A stretch of 64,000 nt of DNA from Paucibacter sp. PLA-PC-4 (GTDB lineage: Bacteria; Pseudomonadota; Gammaproteobacteria; Burkholderiales; Burkholderiaceae_C): positions 62,001 to 126,000 of the forward strand of contig NZ_JAPFGP010000006.1 of the NCBI RefSeq assembly GCF_026241155.1, written 5' to 3'. The position numbers were made by a program, and so were the translations under genes. Under the pieces are notes generated by a model. The model was given only the letters and a program-made list of their open reading frames with translations. It was not told where the DNA came from and made no database searches. Of this stretch, positions 41,308 to 50,244 are shown piece by piece (the stretch's first letter is position 1; every line of letters starts with the position of its first letter).

Positions 41308-42060
41308 CGACAAGCCTGCAGGTACTGACTGAAGCGCTCGCCCTTGAAGGCCTTGGCCGCAAGCGCACCAAACTCGGCAATCAGGGCGGGGGCGGTCGTC
41401 ATCGAACATGCCATCGTGAACGGCCGCTGCGGCATCGGCAGCAGGACAAGGCATGTCGCCACGCCCTGCTGGCGCGCCAGATGGGCTGGCGAATAGGGGT
41501 TGGCGTCATCGTAGTAGGCCGCCTGGATGCGCTTGGCGGCCAGCTTGCGCGGACTGATCGTCTGCCAGTTCTGCCCCGAGGCCGGCTGCCAGTGGATGGG
41601 CAGGGCCGCCAGCTCGTGCGGCGGCTTGCTGCCCGAGACCCAGCCAATCGGCAGGCCGGCCAGCTCGTCGAGCGAGCCGACTTCGCGCAGGCTGGACGAT
41701 TCCAGCACCGCCAGTTGCACCCTCGGTCTGCAAATAGACCCCGTCGTAGCGGCCGTACTCAGGGGACTGAGCGCCATCGGCGCTGTGCATCAGCAGCACA
41801 TCGACGCTGCCGTCGCGCAAGCTTCAAAGGCCGCGGGCAAAGCTCATCACCGGCTGCCAGACGAAACGCATCCGTGTCTGAGGAGCGATCTCGCTGCGGA
41901 TGAGATCGGGCAAGGCCCCGTGCACTGGCGGTCCTGGCCTCCCAGCATCAGCGGCGCCACCGCAAAGCCGCCCATGCGCAGGGTCGGCGGCGCGGACATC
42001 GCCGGGCGCACCAGCATCAAGGACAGGAGCAGGAAAACAAGGCAGCGGGACCACGTGCGC
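41304..42060 (-). pseudogene. Degenerate family-3 solute-binding protein, several frameshifts
   Basis: Reading on the minus strand, a signal peptide (FLLLSLMLVRPAMSA) then GGFAVAPLMLGG appears in one frame, GALPDLIRSEIAPQTRMRFVW and RDGSVDVLLMHSADGAQSP in a second frame with an in-frame TGA between them (41824), and VQLAVLESSSLREVGSLDELA to the end (QYLQACR) in a third. Together they form one solute-binding-type protein of about 240 residues broken at three or more places. No clear start codon is left. The TAG stop overlaps the zur stop in a CTAG. Confidence 0.75.
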
Positions 42061-42140
42061 AGAAATTAGCGGGCTTGGCTGCCCACCCGCTGACGGGTCT
42101 TTCTCATCAAGTCTGGCAAGCGGACGGATTCTGCCGACGC

Positions 42141-43205
42141 TCAGGCCAGCGCTGCGGCAATGGCCCGCATGACCGCCGCATGGTGAGCACCGTCGAGCCA
42201 GCGCAGCACCACCACCGCGTCCAGGGCCGGCTCTATCCACACCACATGGCCACCGGCCCCCATCATGAAGAAGGCTTGAGGCGAGGCGCCGGGAAAGGCC
42301 CTGCCTTCGCGATTGAGCCAGACCAGTCGGCCGTAGAACGGGGCGATCGCGCAGGGCTCGACCATGCCCGCCACCCAGCCGGCGGGCAGCAGGGCCTGAC
42401 CATCGTGGCGGCCGTCCTGCAGCAGCAGCTGGCCGACGCGGGCCTGGTCGCGGCTGCTGATCGAGACGCCCGCGCCCCAATGCGTGCCGCCGGGCACGGA
42501 CTGCACGCGCCGGCCATCGGCCAGCGTCACCCAGGCATCGTCGTAGCCACGCCATGCAAAGCCCGCACCGCCGCCAAGGGGCTTCAGGATCTCGTCCAGA
42601 AAGACCTCGGGCAGCGGCTTCTGGAACAGCTGCAGCAGGGCTAGCGCCAGCTGGTTGATGCGCACATCGTTGTATTCCCAGTAGCTGCCCGGCGCCTGCA
42701 GCGGCCGCGCGCTGCCCTTGGGTCCCCCGGCTGAGCGCGGGTCATTGGCCACCTTGCGCCAGCGGTCCACCGTGTCGGGCAGGCCGAAGCACTCGCCCTC
42801 CCATTCGCTGCTTTGGTCCAGCAGTTGGGCCCAGCTGATGCGGCGGTTGTGCGGACTGTCGAAGCCGATGCCGGGCAGGCGCTGCGCGACCGGCGCCTGC
42901 AAGTCGGGCAGCAGGCCGTCGCGCTGCGCGATGCCGGCCAGCAGGCACAGATACGTCTTGGCTACGCTGAAGGTCAGATCGGCGCGGTCCGGCTCGCCCC
43001 AAGCGGCGATCTCGCGGCCGCGCTGCAGGACCACGCCGGACTGCGGGCCGCGCGGATGGACCGGGCCACGCAGCCGGTTGTAGGGCGGCGGGTCCTCATG
43101 GTGCACGCCCCAGGCGGCCGGATCGGCCAGCGGATCGCGCGGCCATGGGGTTTCATGGGCCTGGGCCAGGGCGATGGCGGCGCTGAGGTCGGGTGTGGCG
43201 TTCAT
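42141..43205 (-). CDS. Serine hydrolase, beta-lactamase/esterase family
   Basis: 354 residues from the ATG at 43205. The SxxK motif is in LTFSVAKTYLCLLAG and the YxN motif in YWEYNDVRIN, with VSISSRDQARVGQLLLQDG later, all typical of class C-like beta-lactamase-fold serine hydrolases. No signal peptide is obvious, so it is probably cytosolic and an esterase or peptidase rather than a resistance enzyme. Confidence 0.86.
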   Translation of the reverse strand: MNATPDLSAAIALAQAHETPWPRDPLADPAAWGVHHEDPPPYNRLRGPVHPRGPQSGVVLQRGREIAAWGEPDRADLTFSVAKTYLCLLAGIAQRDGLLPDLQAPVAQRLPGIGFDSPHNRRISWAQLLDQSSEWEGECFGLPDTVDRWRKVANDPRSAGGPKGSARPLQAPGSYWEYNDVRINQLALALLQLFQKPLPEVFLDEILKPLGGGAGFAWRGYDDAWVTLADGRRVQSVPGGTHWGAGVSISSRDQARVGQLLLQDGRHDGQALLPAGWVAGMVEPCAIAPFYGRLVWLNREGRAFPGASPQAFFMMGAGGHVVWIEPALDAVVVLRWLDGAHHAAVMRAIAAALA

Positions 43206-43241
43206 GCCCACATTAGAGCCCGCGCCGCGCGTCACGACCAT

Positions 43242-43275
43242 CCGGGCAAAGCCCCGCTGTGCGGGGCTCGCCCGG
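43242..43275. repeat. Strong GC hairpin in a divergent intergenic region
   Basis: CCGGGC (43242-43247), then AGCCCCGC (43250-43257), a TGT loop, GCGGGGCT (43261-43268) and GCCCGG (43270-43275) form a near-perfect 14-pair hairpin. It is between divergent genes and has no T-run, so not a usual terminator. It may be a scattered intergenic repeat unit. Confidence 0.5.
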
Positions 43276-43325
43276 GCTAGTACCGATGGTCAGAGGGGCT
43301 CGGTACTGCGCAAAATCGCTCCATT

Positions 43326-43670
43326 ATGTCGCTGCCATCCAAGTCCGCCTTCCTCGTGCTGGCCCTGCTTTGCAGCGGCTGCCAAAGCCTTGCCGAGCTC
43401 GATGGCGACGGCAGCTTCGGCATGGTGGCCGCCCTCTATGCCAGCGCGCCTGAAGCCAGTGCGGTGGCCCAGGGCCAGTTTGGCGCTGTGCCCATTGCCC
43501 TTGCGGCCGAGCATGAGCTGCAGGTCGCCGTCGGCTGCGCAGGCCCGAGCTCGAGCAGGCTGCTGGCCCAGTGCATGCGCCACATCAAGACCGGCCAGCT
43601 CGGCTGGCTGCCCGCCCGCTCCGCCGCGCCGCTGGCCACTCCGGCGGCCTCGGTGCTGCACCAGTCCTGA
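43326..43670 (+). CDS. Small lipoprotein
   Basis: 114 residues with a lipoprotein signal (LVLALLCSGC, C19). The mature part is Ala/Gly/Ser-rich with two further cysteines in VGCAGPSSSRLLAQCMRH that could form a disulfide. No ribosome site is strong. I do not recognise a family; it is followed by a GFA gene after three bases. Confidence 0.6.
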   Translation: MSLPSKSAFLVLALLCSGCQSLAELDGDGSFGMVAALYASAPEASAVAQGQFGAVPIALAAEHELQVAVGCAGPSSSRLLAQCMRHIKTGQLGWLPARSAAPLATPAASVLHQS

Positions 43671-43673
43671 GCG

Positions 43674-44168
43674 ATGAGCACTGCGGCCTATCCGATGGCC
43701 GGCGGCTGCGATTGCCGCAGCGTTCGCTACCAGCTCGAGAGCGCCCCGCTATTCGTTCACTGCTGCCATTGCCGCTGGTGCCAGCGCGAAAGCGGCTCGG
43801 CCTTCGCGCTCAACGCGATGATAGAGACCGAGCGCCTGAGTCTGCTGGCCGGCACGCCCGAGTTGGTCGACACCCCGTCGGCCAGCGGCAAGGGCCAGTT
43901 GATCGCGCGCTGCCCGATATGCCGGATCGCACTGTGGAGCCACTACGCAGGCGCCGGCCGCTCGGTCAGCTTTGTGCGGGTCGGCAGCCTGGATGAGCCT
44001 GACCGCCTGCCACCTGACATCCACATTTTCACCGCCTCCAAGCAACCCTGGCTGCTGCTGCCACCGGGCACGCCAGCCGTGCCCGAGTACTACGACCGCA
44101 AGGCTCATTGGCCGCCGGAGAGCCTGGCGCGGCGCACGGCGCTGCTGGCGGCTCAGTCGAAGGCGTAG
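43674..44168 (+). CDS. GFA-family zinc protein (glutathione-dependent formaldehyde-activating-like)
   Basis: 164 residues. Cysteines arranged as GGCDCRSVRY, HCCHCRWCQR and CPICRI give the CxC and CxxC zinc sites of the GFA/CENP-V fold. Related proteins are small-molecule lyases or unknown; the activity is not inferred. The gene overlaps the diguanylate cyclase gene end by 16 bases in convergent orientation. Confidence 0.87.
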   Translation: MSTAAYPMAGGCDCRSVRYQLESAPLFVHCCHCRWCQRESGSAFALNAMIETERLSLLAGTPELVDTPSASGKGQLIARCPICRIALWSHYAGAGRSVSFVRVGSLDEPDRLPPDIHIFTASKQPWLLLPPGTPAVPEYYDRKAHWPPESLARRTALLAAQSKA

Positions 44169-46066
44169 CGTCGACGGCCTTCGCGCTTGGCGCGATAGAG
44201 CGCCGCATCGGCGCGCGCGGTCAGTTGCTGGGGCGTGGCCGCGCCGCCGCGCAGGGTGGCTACACCGATGCTGGTGCCAACGCTGAGATCGAGCCCTTCG
44301 CCAAGGCCGATCGGATCGCGCATCGCGTCGAGGATTTTCTGCGCGACGGCGGCCGCATCCTCGGCCTCGGCCAGGCCTTCGAGCACCAGCACGAACTCGT
44401 CGCCGGCCAGCCGGGCCACCAGATCGGTGCTGCGCACGCAGTCGCGCAGCCGCGCGGCGAACTGCTGCAACACCGCATCGCCGACACCATGGCCATGGCC
44501 GTCATTGACATCCTTGAAGTGATCGATATCGAGAAACAGCAGGGCCAACAGGCTGTTGACATCGCGGCGGCCGCGGGCGAGCGCCAGCGCCAGGCGCTCG
44601 TCGAACTGGCGCCGGTTCGGCAGGCCGGTCAAGGTGTCAGAGCGAGCCAGCTCTGCCAGGCGCTGCTCGGCCAACTTCATCGGCGTGATGTCGGTGCTCA
44701 GCGCGTAGATGCCGACGACACGACCATCGGGGCGCTGATCAGGAATGTAGGTGTTCTGGATGTGACGGGTGATGCCCAGCGCGGTCGAGCAAAGCTCGAA
44801 CTGCTGGCGCTCGCCGGCCAGCGCGCGCGTCAGATGCGCTTCGCGCTGCGCAAACAGCTCGGGGCCGATGACCTCCCGCAACGGTCGGCCCAGCGCAGCG
44901 GCCGGGTCTATGCCCAGCCATTCGAGAAAGGTCGCATTGAGGAAGCGCAGGCGCAGCTGCGCGTCCAGATAGGTGATTAGCACCGGCAGGCTGTCGGCGA
45001 TGGCGCGCATGCCGTGCTCGCTGGCGACCACGCGGGCCTCGATGGCCTTGCGCTCGGTGATGTCGACCGAAACCGAGTAGAAGCCGCGCACCGCGCCGTC
45101 GGCATCGATATCGGGCACATAGCTTTGCTGGAAATGGCGAAGGCGTCCGGCAATCGTCGAGCTGCTCTCGAACTCGACCCGCTGGCCCTGCATGACACGC
45201 TCGATCTGAGGCTGCAGCGCAACCGCAACGGCCTCGCCGCGAACCTCGCCTACGGTCTTGCCCAGCAGCGCCTCAGCCGCGAGGCCGTAGACCTTGCTCA
45301 CTTGGGCATTGGCGAATACCAGACGATGGCTGGCATCGAATTGGGTGATCAGCGCCGGCACATTGTCGGCAATGCTGCGCATGCGTTGCTCGGCAGCCCG
45401 CAGCCGCCGGCCGGCGCTGAGCACCTGCCACAGCGCCAGCGCGGCGAAGAGCGCCAGCAGCGACAGGCCCAACAGAAGCAACAGCTTGGTCTGACCGGCA
45501 TCACGGCCGAGCTGCTCGGTCAGCGCCGTGCGCTCGGCACGCAGCCTGGACATTGTGGGCCCCAGCAGGCTGCGCAGCTCATCCATCTGCCGCTGGCCCT
45601 CTTCGCCGAGCACCAGGGCCCGAGCCTGTTCCGGCTGACCAGCGTCATGCAGCGCGATCGTGCGCGTCAGCTCGTCAAGCTTGAGACTGACCAGCTCGCG
45701 CACCCGATACAGGTCCTGGCGCTGCTGGCCTTGCGGATACAGCTGAAGCACCGCCGCCAGCCTGGCATCCAGAGTCTCCATGGCCGCCAGGTAGGGCTGC
45801 AGGTAGTGCGCGCGGCCCGTCAGCAGATAGCCGCGCTGCCCGGTCTCCGCATTCAACAGATCGATCAGCAGATTGTTGTGCGAACGCAGCTCGATATTGA
45901 TGGCGTCCTGGCGCTCGATCTGCGCCGCGGCCAGCTTAGCCCGAAAGGCCAGCACCGTCGTCACTACCGCCATCGCCAGCAGGGCCAGCAACAGCAGCAT
46001 CACTCCACGCCCGAGGGAGTTGGGTTCCCGCCTCGACATGCTGCGCCTGAAGGGCATCTCGGCCAT
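44153..46066 (-). CDS. Membrane diguanylate cyclase with CHASE3-like and two PAS domains
   Basis: 637 residues. An N-terminal membrane helix, a periplasmic CHASE3-like domain (HNNLLIDLLNAETGQRGYLLTG), and a second membrane helix (LLLLLGLSLLALFAALAL) are followed by two PAS domains (IADNVPALITQFDASHRLVF, IADSLPVLITYLDAQLRLRF) and a GGDEF domain. The active loop is AGDEF at 554-558, a catalytically competent variant, with RSTD five residues upstream as product-inhibition site. It makes cyclic di-GMP in response to an envelope or cytosolic signal. Start ATG at 46066; M4 and M10 are alternatives. Confidence 0.92.
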   Translation of the reverse strand: MAEMPFRRSMSRREPNSLGRGVMLLLLALLAMAVVTTVLAFRAKLAAAQIERQDAINIELRSHNNLLIDLLNAETGQRGYLLTGRAHYLQPYLAAMETLDARLAAVLQLYPQGQQRQDLYRVRELVSLKLDELTRTIALHDAGQPEQARALVLGEEGQRQMDELRSLLGPTMSRLRAERTALTEQLGRDAGQTKLLLLLGLSLLALFAALALWQVLSAGRRLRAAEQRMRSIADNVPALITQFDASHRLVFANAQVSKVYGLAAEALLGKTVGEVRGEAVAVALQPQIERVMQGQRVEFESSSTIAGRLRHFQQSYVPDIDADGAVRGFYSVSVDITERKAIEARVVASEHGMRAIADSLPVLITYLDAQLRLRFLNATFLEWLGIDPAAALGRPLREVIGPELFAQREAHLTRALAGERQQFELCSTALGITRHIQNTYIPDQRPDGRVVGIYALSTDITPMKLAEQRLAELARSDTLTGLPNRRQFDERLALALARGRRDVNSLLALLFLDIDHFKDVNDGHGHGVGDAVLQQFAARLRDCVRSTDLVARLAGDEFVLVLEGLAEAEDAAAVAQKILDAMRDPIGLGEGLDLSVGTSIGVATLRGGAATPQQLTARADAALYRAKREGRRRYAFD

Positions 46067-46190
46067 CCCCGTCTACAAGAATCACCCTGATCGCACGCCG
46101 GCAGCAGCACGGCGTTGTCCCTAGTGTTTCAGCAGGATTATGGCGGGGCCGCACGGTTGGCCTGCCGCCCTGTTCAGGGGACTTGCGGGC

Positions 46191-46763
46191 TCAGCTCACC
46201 ACCAGCCGGGCCAGCAGGCGCGGCTGGCCGTTGGCCTGCACACCCAGCACCAGGCCTTCGCCCGATGCGGTATTGACGCCCAGCAGATCGCCGAGCACAA
46301 ACATATGCGTGACCCAGACCTCGAAACGGCCCGGCTGCCGCGCCGCCGCCGCCAGAGCCCGGCGCAGCTCGGTCAGCGATTGCGCATTGGTCTCTTCGGT
46401 GCCGGCGCGCGGCGAACCCAGCGCGGGCCAAGCCGAAGCCGAGCCAAAGGCCAACTCGGCCGTCTCGACGCAGCGGCACCAGGGGCTCGCGCGCACCACG
46501 GCTGGCCGCAGGCCCTGGGTCTGGAACCAGGCGCCGATGCGCCGTGCCTGGGCCCGACCCTCGTCGTTGAGGTTGCGCTGCGTGCCGCAATCGCCGAGCT
46601 TGAAGCCGGGCGGATCGAAAGTGCCCGGCGCCAGCGCATGGCGAAAGGCAATCACAACGCCGCCGGCTCTGAGCAGGGCCCCCGCATCTCCCGGCTGTGC
46701 CCATGCGGGCAGGGCCAGGCCGGCGGTCGCGACAAGAAGATGGCGGCGGTCAACGGTCGGCAT
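46191..46763 (-). CDS. Exported histidine phosphatase family protein
   Basis: 190 residues from the ATG at 46763. A DRRHLLVATAGLALPAWA signal with twin-arginine flavour is followed by a phosphoglycerate-mutase-like domain: VVIAFRHALAPG replaces the usual RHG with RHA, then LNDEGRAQARRIGAWFQ, VVRASPWCRCVETAELAFG and VTHMFVLGDLLG where the second catalytic histidine sits. It may be a secreted phosphatase, substrate unknown. It is transcribed like the neighbouring ubiC and proC but 56 bases away from ubiC. Confidence 0.85.
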   Translation of the reverse strand: MPTVDRRHLLVATAGLALPAWAQPGDAGALLRAGGVVIAFRHALAPGTFDPPGFKLGDCGTQRNLNDEGRAQARRIGAWFQTQGLRPAVVRASPWCRCVETAELAFGSASAWPALGSPRAGTEETNAQSLTELRRALAAAARQPGRFEVWVTHMFVLGDLLGVNTASGEGLVLGVQANGQPRLLARLVVS

Positions 46764-46819
46764 GGCGGCAGCGCTCCTGGGTTGAGCGCCCATCATGCGG
46801 GCAAGCCGCTATTCCTTGC

Positions 46820-47353
46820 TCAGCGCCGGGGCTTGTGCCCGGCCAGCGCCGGAGCGAACAACTCCATCACCCGCAGTTGGGCGCCGCAGCGGCGGAACAC
46901 CGAGTTGCGCGACCACAGCATCTGCGGCGAGGCCTCGGTGCCCGTCGCGGAGAACCACTGCTTTTGCATCTGGCGTCGCGTGTGGCCATGGCGCGAGAGC
47001 CGGCGTGGCTGCAGCTCGCTGCGCGCGACACGTCGGTCGGCATAGAGCAGATGGCCCAGCGGCTTGGCGCCCAAGCCCTTCAGCGCCTTCCAAGGCCCGG
47101 CCAGCGCGCTGCCGTGCAGCGCCGAGCGGGCCCAGACCAGGGGTTGGCCGTCAACGCGCAGAATCACCTCGCGCACCACGGTACAGCCGCGTCGCGGCAG
47201 GCCCAGCGCGGCACGCTCGGGGCCGCGCAGCGGAGCCACCTGCTGCCGCAAGACCTGGACCTCGTAGCGCTGGCCCAGCGCCGCCAGCCGCCGGCTCAAC
47301 GAGCCCGGCGCGCGCAACCAGTCGCGCAGGCCGCTGCGGCATGCAATTCCCAT
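46820..47353 (-). CDS. ubiC: Chorismate pyruvate-lyase
   Basis: 177 residues from the ATG at 47353. It converts chorismate to 4-hydroxybenzoate, the first step to ubiquinone and the substrate of UbiA at 34.2 kb. E. coli UbiC blocks are recognisable: VVREVILRVDGQPLVWARS, LGAKPLGHLL and LWSRNSVF...RVMELFAPAL with the conserved Glu near the C terminus. It starts 10 bases past proC and is probably in one operon with it. Confidence 0.88.
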   Translation of the reverse strand: MGIACRSGLRDWLRAPGSLSRRLAALGQRYEVQVLRQQVAPLRGPERAALGLPRRGCTVVREVILRVDGQPLVWARSALHGSALAGPWKALKGLGAKPLGHLLYADRRVARSELQPRRLSRHGHTRRQMQKQWFSATGTEASPQMLWSRNSVFRRCGAQLRVMELFAPALAGHKPRR

Positions 47354-47363
47354 CGCAGCAGAC

Positions 47364-48176
47364 TCAGCGCCCGAACTCTTCGCCCAGCTCGCGCGCACGC
47401 TGCTCGGCGGCGCGCACCGCGCGCACGATGGCGGCGTCAACCCCGTCGGCCTGCAGGCTGCTGATCGCCGCATGGGTAGTGCCGCCCTTGGAGGTGACCT
47501 TCTCGCGCAGCAGGGTCGGCGAATCGCTCGATTGCAGGCCGAGCGCCGCCGCACCGCCACAGGTGGCCAGCGCCAGCTTGCGGCCCTGCTCGGCCGACAA
47601 GCCCATCTGCTGAGCGGCCACCATCATCGCCTCGACGACAAAGAAGAAGTAGGCCGGGCCGGAGCCCGACAGTGCGGTCACCCCGTCGAGCTGCGCCTCT
47701 TGGTCCACCCACAGCGTCGCACCCGTCGGGGCCAGGACTTGCTCGACGCGGGCCCGGTCGGCCACCGACACAGCGGCGCGCGCAAACAGGCCGGCAATGC
47801 CCTGGCCGATCAGGGCCGGGGTGTTGGGCATCGCACGCACGACCCGCTCGCTACCGGTGGCAGCGGCGAGCGCATCGCTGCGGATGCCAGCCATCACCGA
47901 GAGCTGCAGGGCCTGGACCAGCAGGCCGGCACAGGGCGCGGCAGCCTCGGCGAAGAGCTGGGGCTTGACGGCCCAGACCACCAGGCCGGCGCCGGCCAGG
48001 CTGGCATCGGGGCTCGCCAGTGCACGCAGGCCGAAGTCGCTTGCGAGCTTGGCACGCTGCGCCTCGAAGGGCTCGACCACGATCAGGGATTGCGCTGCCC
48101 GACCGGCCCGCAACAAGCCGCCGATGATGGCGCTGGCCATATTGCCGCCGCCGATGAATGCAATGGGGGTACTCAT
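47364..48176 (-). CDS. proC: Pyrroline-5-carboxylate reductase
   Basis: 270 residues from the ATG at 48176. The NADP-binding start IAFIGGGNMASAIIGGL, VVWAVKPQLF, RVVRAMPNTPALIGQG and the C-terminal DGVTALSGSGPAYFFFVVEAM and LREKVTSKGGTTHAAI signature are all present. It reduces pyrroline-5-carboxylate to proline, the last step of proline synthesis. A terminator-like hairpin lies in its upstream leader. Confidence 0.95.
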   Translation of the reverse strand: MSTPIAFIGGGNMASAIIGGLLRAGRAAQSLIVVEPFEAQRAKLASDFGLRALASPDASLAGAGLVVWAVKPQLFAEAAAPCAGLLVQALQLSVMAGIRSDALAAATGSERVVRAMPNTPALIGQGIAGLFARAAVSVADRARVEQVLAPTGATLWVDQEAQLDGVTALSGSGPAYFFFVVEAMMVAAQQMGLSAEQGRKLALATCGGAAALGLQSSDSPTLLREKVTSKGGTTHAAISSLQADGVDAAIVRAVRAAEQRARELGEEFGR

Positions 48177-48271
48177 GGAGCGCAAGTGTAGGGCCCGGCT
48201 CGCCGCCCCACTCCATGCACCAGCCGGGTGCAGGTCTTGCCCCCGAACAGGGTGGGCGCACCGCTACGGGC

Positions 48272-48303
48272 AAAAAAAGGGCCCGGGGCGTGAGCCCCAG
48301 GCC
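48272..48303 (-). terminator. Terminator-like hairpin reading toward proC, possible attenuator
   Basis: On the minus strand GGCCTGGGGC, loop TCAC, GCCCCGGGCC form a 10-base stem with one mismatch, followed by C and seven Ts. That is a full intrinsic terminator pointing toward proC, ending 95 bases before its ATG. No minus-strand gene lies within 1.8 kb upstream, so it may act as leader attenuator or block antisense transcription. Confidence 0.6.
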
Positions 48304-48406
48304 TGAATCCATCCAGGCGGATGGAGGAGACAAACGAAAGTACTTTCCCTACAGCAGCTTCCGTGCCAGCTTGCTGCCGTCTCAGCCGCTAGCATCGGTC
48401 CAAGCC

Positions 48407-49255
48407 ATGAACGAACGCCTGTTTCTGCGTCTGGAAGACGACGAGCTGCATGGGCCCGAGGCCCACATGCCGCCGGGCACGCTGCGCGCCTGCACGGTCG
48501 AGGTGCCGCTGCGCCCCTATGTGTCGCACATCCTGGCCTACAGCGAGACCATCCCGGCCGGCTCCGAGATCCTGGAGCGGGTGCTGCCGGACGGAGCGCT
48601 GCGCCTGATCGTCGAGTTCGGCGATGCGCCGACCGTACAGGTGCTGGGTGCCTCGGCAGCGCCGGTGCTGCTGCACTTGCAAGGTCGTCTTGAGGGACTG
48701 TCGCTGACCCTGCGGCCGGGTGCGGCAGCGGCCTTGCTCGGGCTGCCGGCCGGCGAGCTGACGGGTCAGGTCTTGCCACTGGACAGCCTGTGGCGGGGTG
48801 CCGGCGCCGAGCTGGGCGAAAGGCTCTCCACCACCTGCGGCGACGCAGCCCGTTTGACCGTGTTGCAGGGCTTTTTGCAAGGGCGCTTGCCGGACCCGAC
48901 GATCAACGACCGCCCGGCGGTGATGCAAGCGCTGCAGCTGATTGGCACGTCCGAGGGGCGCCGGCCGCTGCGCGAGATCGCGGCGGCGCTCGGCGTCGGC
49001 GAGCGCCGGCTACAGCAGCTGTTCCAGCTCGAGGTGGGTCTGTCGCCGCGGGCCTGGAGCCGGCTGGCCCGGCTGCAGGCTTGCCTGCGCCGGCTGCGGC
49101 TGCAGGGCGCGACGCCCGGCTGGGTCGGTCTGGCGCTGGACAGCGGTTTCTACGACCAGGCCCATCTGGTCAAGGAATTCCGCGCGCTGTGCGGCCTCAG
49201 CCCCACAGAGTTTCTGGCTCGAGCCGTTTCGGGTTCTTCCAAGACAGGGTCCTGA
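48407..49255 (+). CDS. AraC-family transcriptional regulator
   Basis: 282 residues from the ATG at 48407. The N-terminal sensor part (LRPYVSHILAYSETIPAGSEILERVLPDG) resembles the DUF6597-type domain, and the C-terminal double helix-turn-helix is clear (LREIAAALGVGERRLQQLFQLEVGLSPRAWSRLARLQ, then GFYDQAHLVKEFRALCGLSPTEF). It may control the SDR gene 42 bases downstream. Divergent from proC. Confidence 0.87.
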   Translation: MNERLFLRLEDDELHGPEAHMPPGTLRACTVEVPLRPYVSHILAYSETIPAGSEILERVLPDGALRLIVEFGDAPTVQVLGASAAPVLLHLQGRLEGLSLTLRPGAAAALLGLPAGELTGQVLPLDSLWRGAGAELGERLSTTCGDAARLTVLQGFLQGRLPDPTINDRPAVMQALQLIGTSEGRRPLREIAAALGVGERRLQQLFQLEVGLSPRAWSRLARLQACLRRLRLQGATPGWVGLALDSGFYDQAHLVKEFRALCGLSPTEFLARAVSGSSKTGS

Positions 49256-49297
49256 GCCGGCGCTACCGTGTGGCCTCGACATCAGCAAGGACAAGCC

Positions 49298-50197
49298 ATG
49301 CAGGACTCTCCAACACCGCAACCGCTGCACGGCCGCGTCGCCGTGGTCACCGGCGCCAGCCGCGGCGCCGGGCGCGGCATCGCGCTGGAGCTGGGTGCGG
49401 CCGGTGCCACCGTCTATGTGACCGGGCGCAGCACCCGCGAGCAGCCGGCCGATGGCTATGGCCAGATCCTGGCGCTGTCCGGGCTAGAGCGCCTGCCCGG
49501 CACGATAGACGATTGCGCCGAGGACCTGAACCGGCTGGGCGGGCGCGGTATCGCCGTGCGTTGCGACCACACGCAGGACGAACAGGTGGCCGCACTGTTC
49601 GCCCGGGTCTGGCACGAGCAGGGCCGGCTCGATCTGCTGGTCAACAACGCCTGGGGCGGCCATGAGTGCTTTGACGGCGTTTTTGAGGCGCCGTTCTGGC
49701 AGCATCCGCTGGCGCAGTGGGACGCGATGATGGAGCGTGGCGTGCGCAACCATCTGCTGGCCGGCCGCCATGCGGCGCCGCTGATGGTGAAACAGGGCCA
49801 CGGCCTGATCGTCGGCACCACCTTCTGGGACCGCGACCGCTATTTGCGCGGCAATCTGTTCTACGACCTGGCCAAGGCTGCGATCAGCCGGCTGGCCTTC
49901 GGCATGGCCGAGGAGCTGCGGCCGCATCGCGTGGCCTCGCTGGCGCTCTCGCCGGGCTGGATGCGGACCGAGTTCGTGCTCAGCGGGCACCGGACCGACG
50001 AAGCCCACTGGCAGGACAGCCCGGCGCTGGCACGCACGGAGTCGCCGCGCTATCTGGGCCGCGCGGTGGCAGCACTGGCGGCCGACCCGCAGGTGTTGGA
50101 GCGCAGCGGGAGGGTGCTGAGGGTCGCAGATCTGGCACGCGAGTACGGCTTCAGCGATATCGATGGCCGCCAAGTCGGAGCCTTCGAGCTGCCGTAG
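49298..50197 (+). CDS. Short-chain dehydrogenase/reductase
   Basis: 299 residues from the ATG at 49298 with GCAAGGAC upstream. The cofactor loop is VVTGASRGAGRGIALELG and the NNAWGG block replaces NNAG. The catalytic motif is YDLAKAAISRLAFGM. Length and the TTFWDRDRYLRGN insertion mark a larger SDR subgroup. Substrate unknown; likely regulated by the preceding AraC protein. Confidence 0.88.
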   Translation: MQDSPTPQPLHGRVAVVTGASRGAGRGIALELGAAGATVYVTGRSTREQPADGYGQILALSGLERLPGTIDDCAEDLNRLGGRGIAVRCDHTQDEQVAALFARVWHEQGRLDLLVNNAWGGHECFDGVFEAPFWQHPLAQWDAMMERGVRNHLLAGRHAAPLMVKQGHGLIVGTTFWDRDRYLRGNLFYDLAKAAISRLAFGMAEELRPHRVASLALSPGWMRTEFVLSGHRTDEAHWQDSPALARTESPRYLGRAVAALAADPQVLERSGRVLRVADLAREYGFSDIDGRQVGAFELP

Positions 50198-50244
50198 GGC
50201 GGAGGCAGCCCTTGCGCTTGCCGGTCGATAGGACCGCGGATGCT

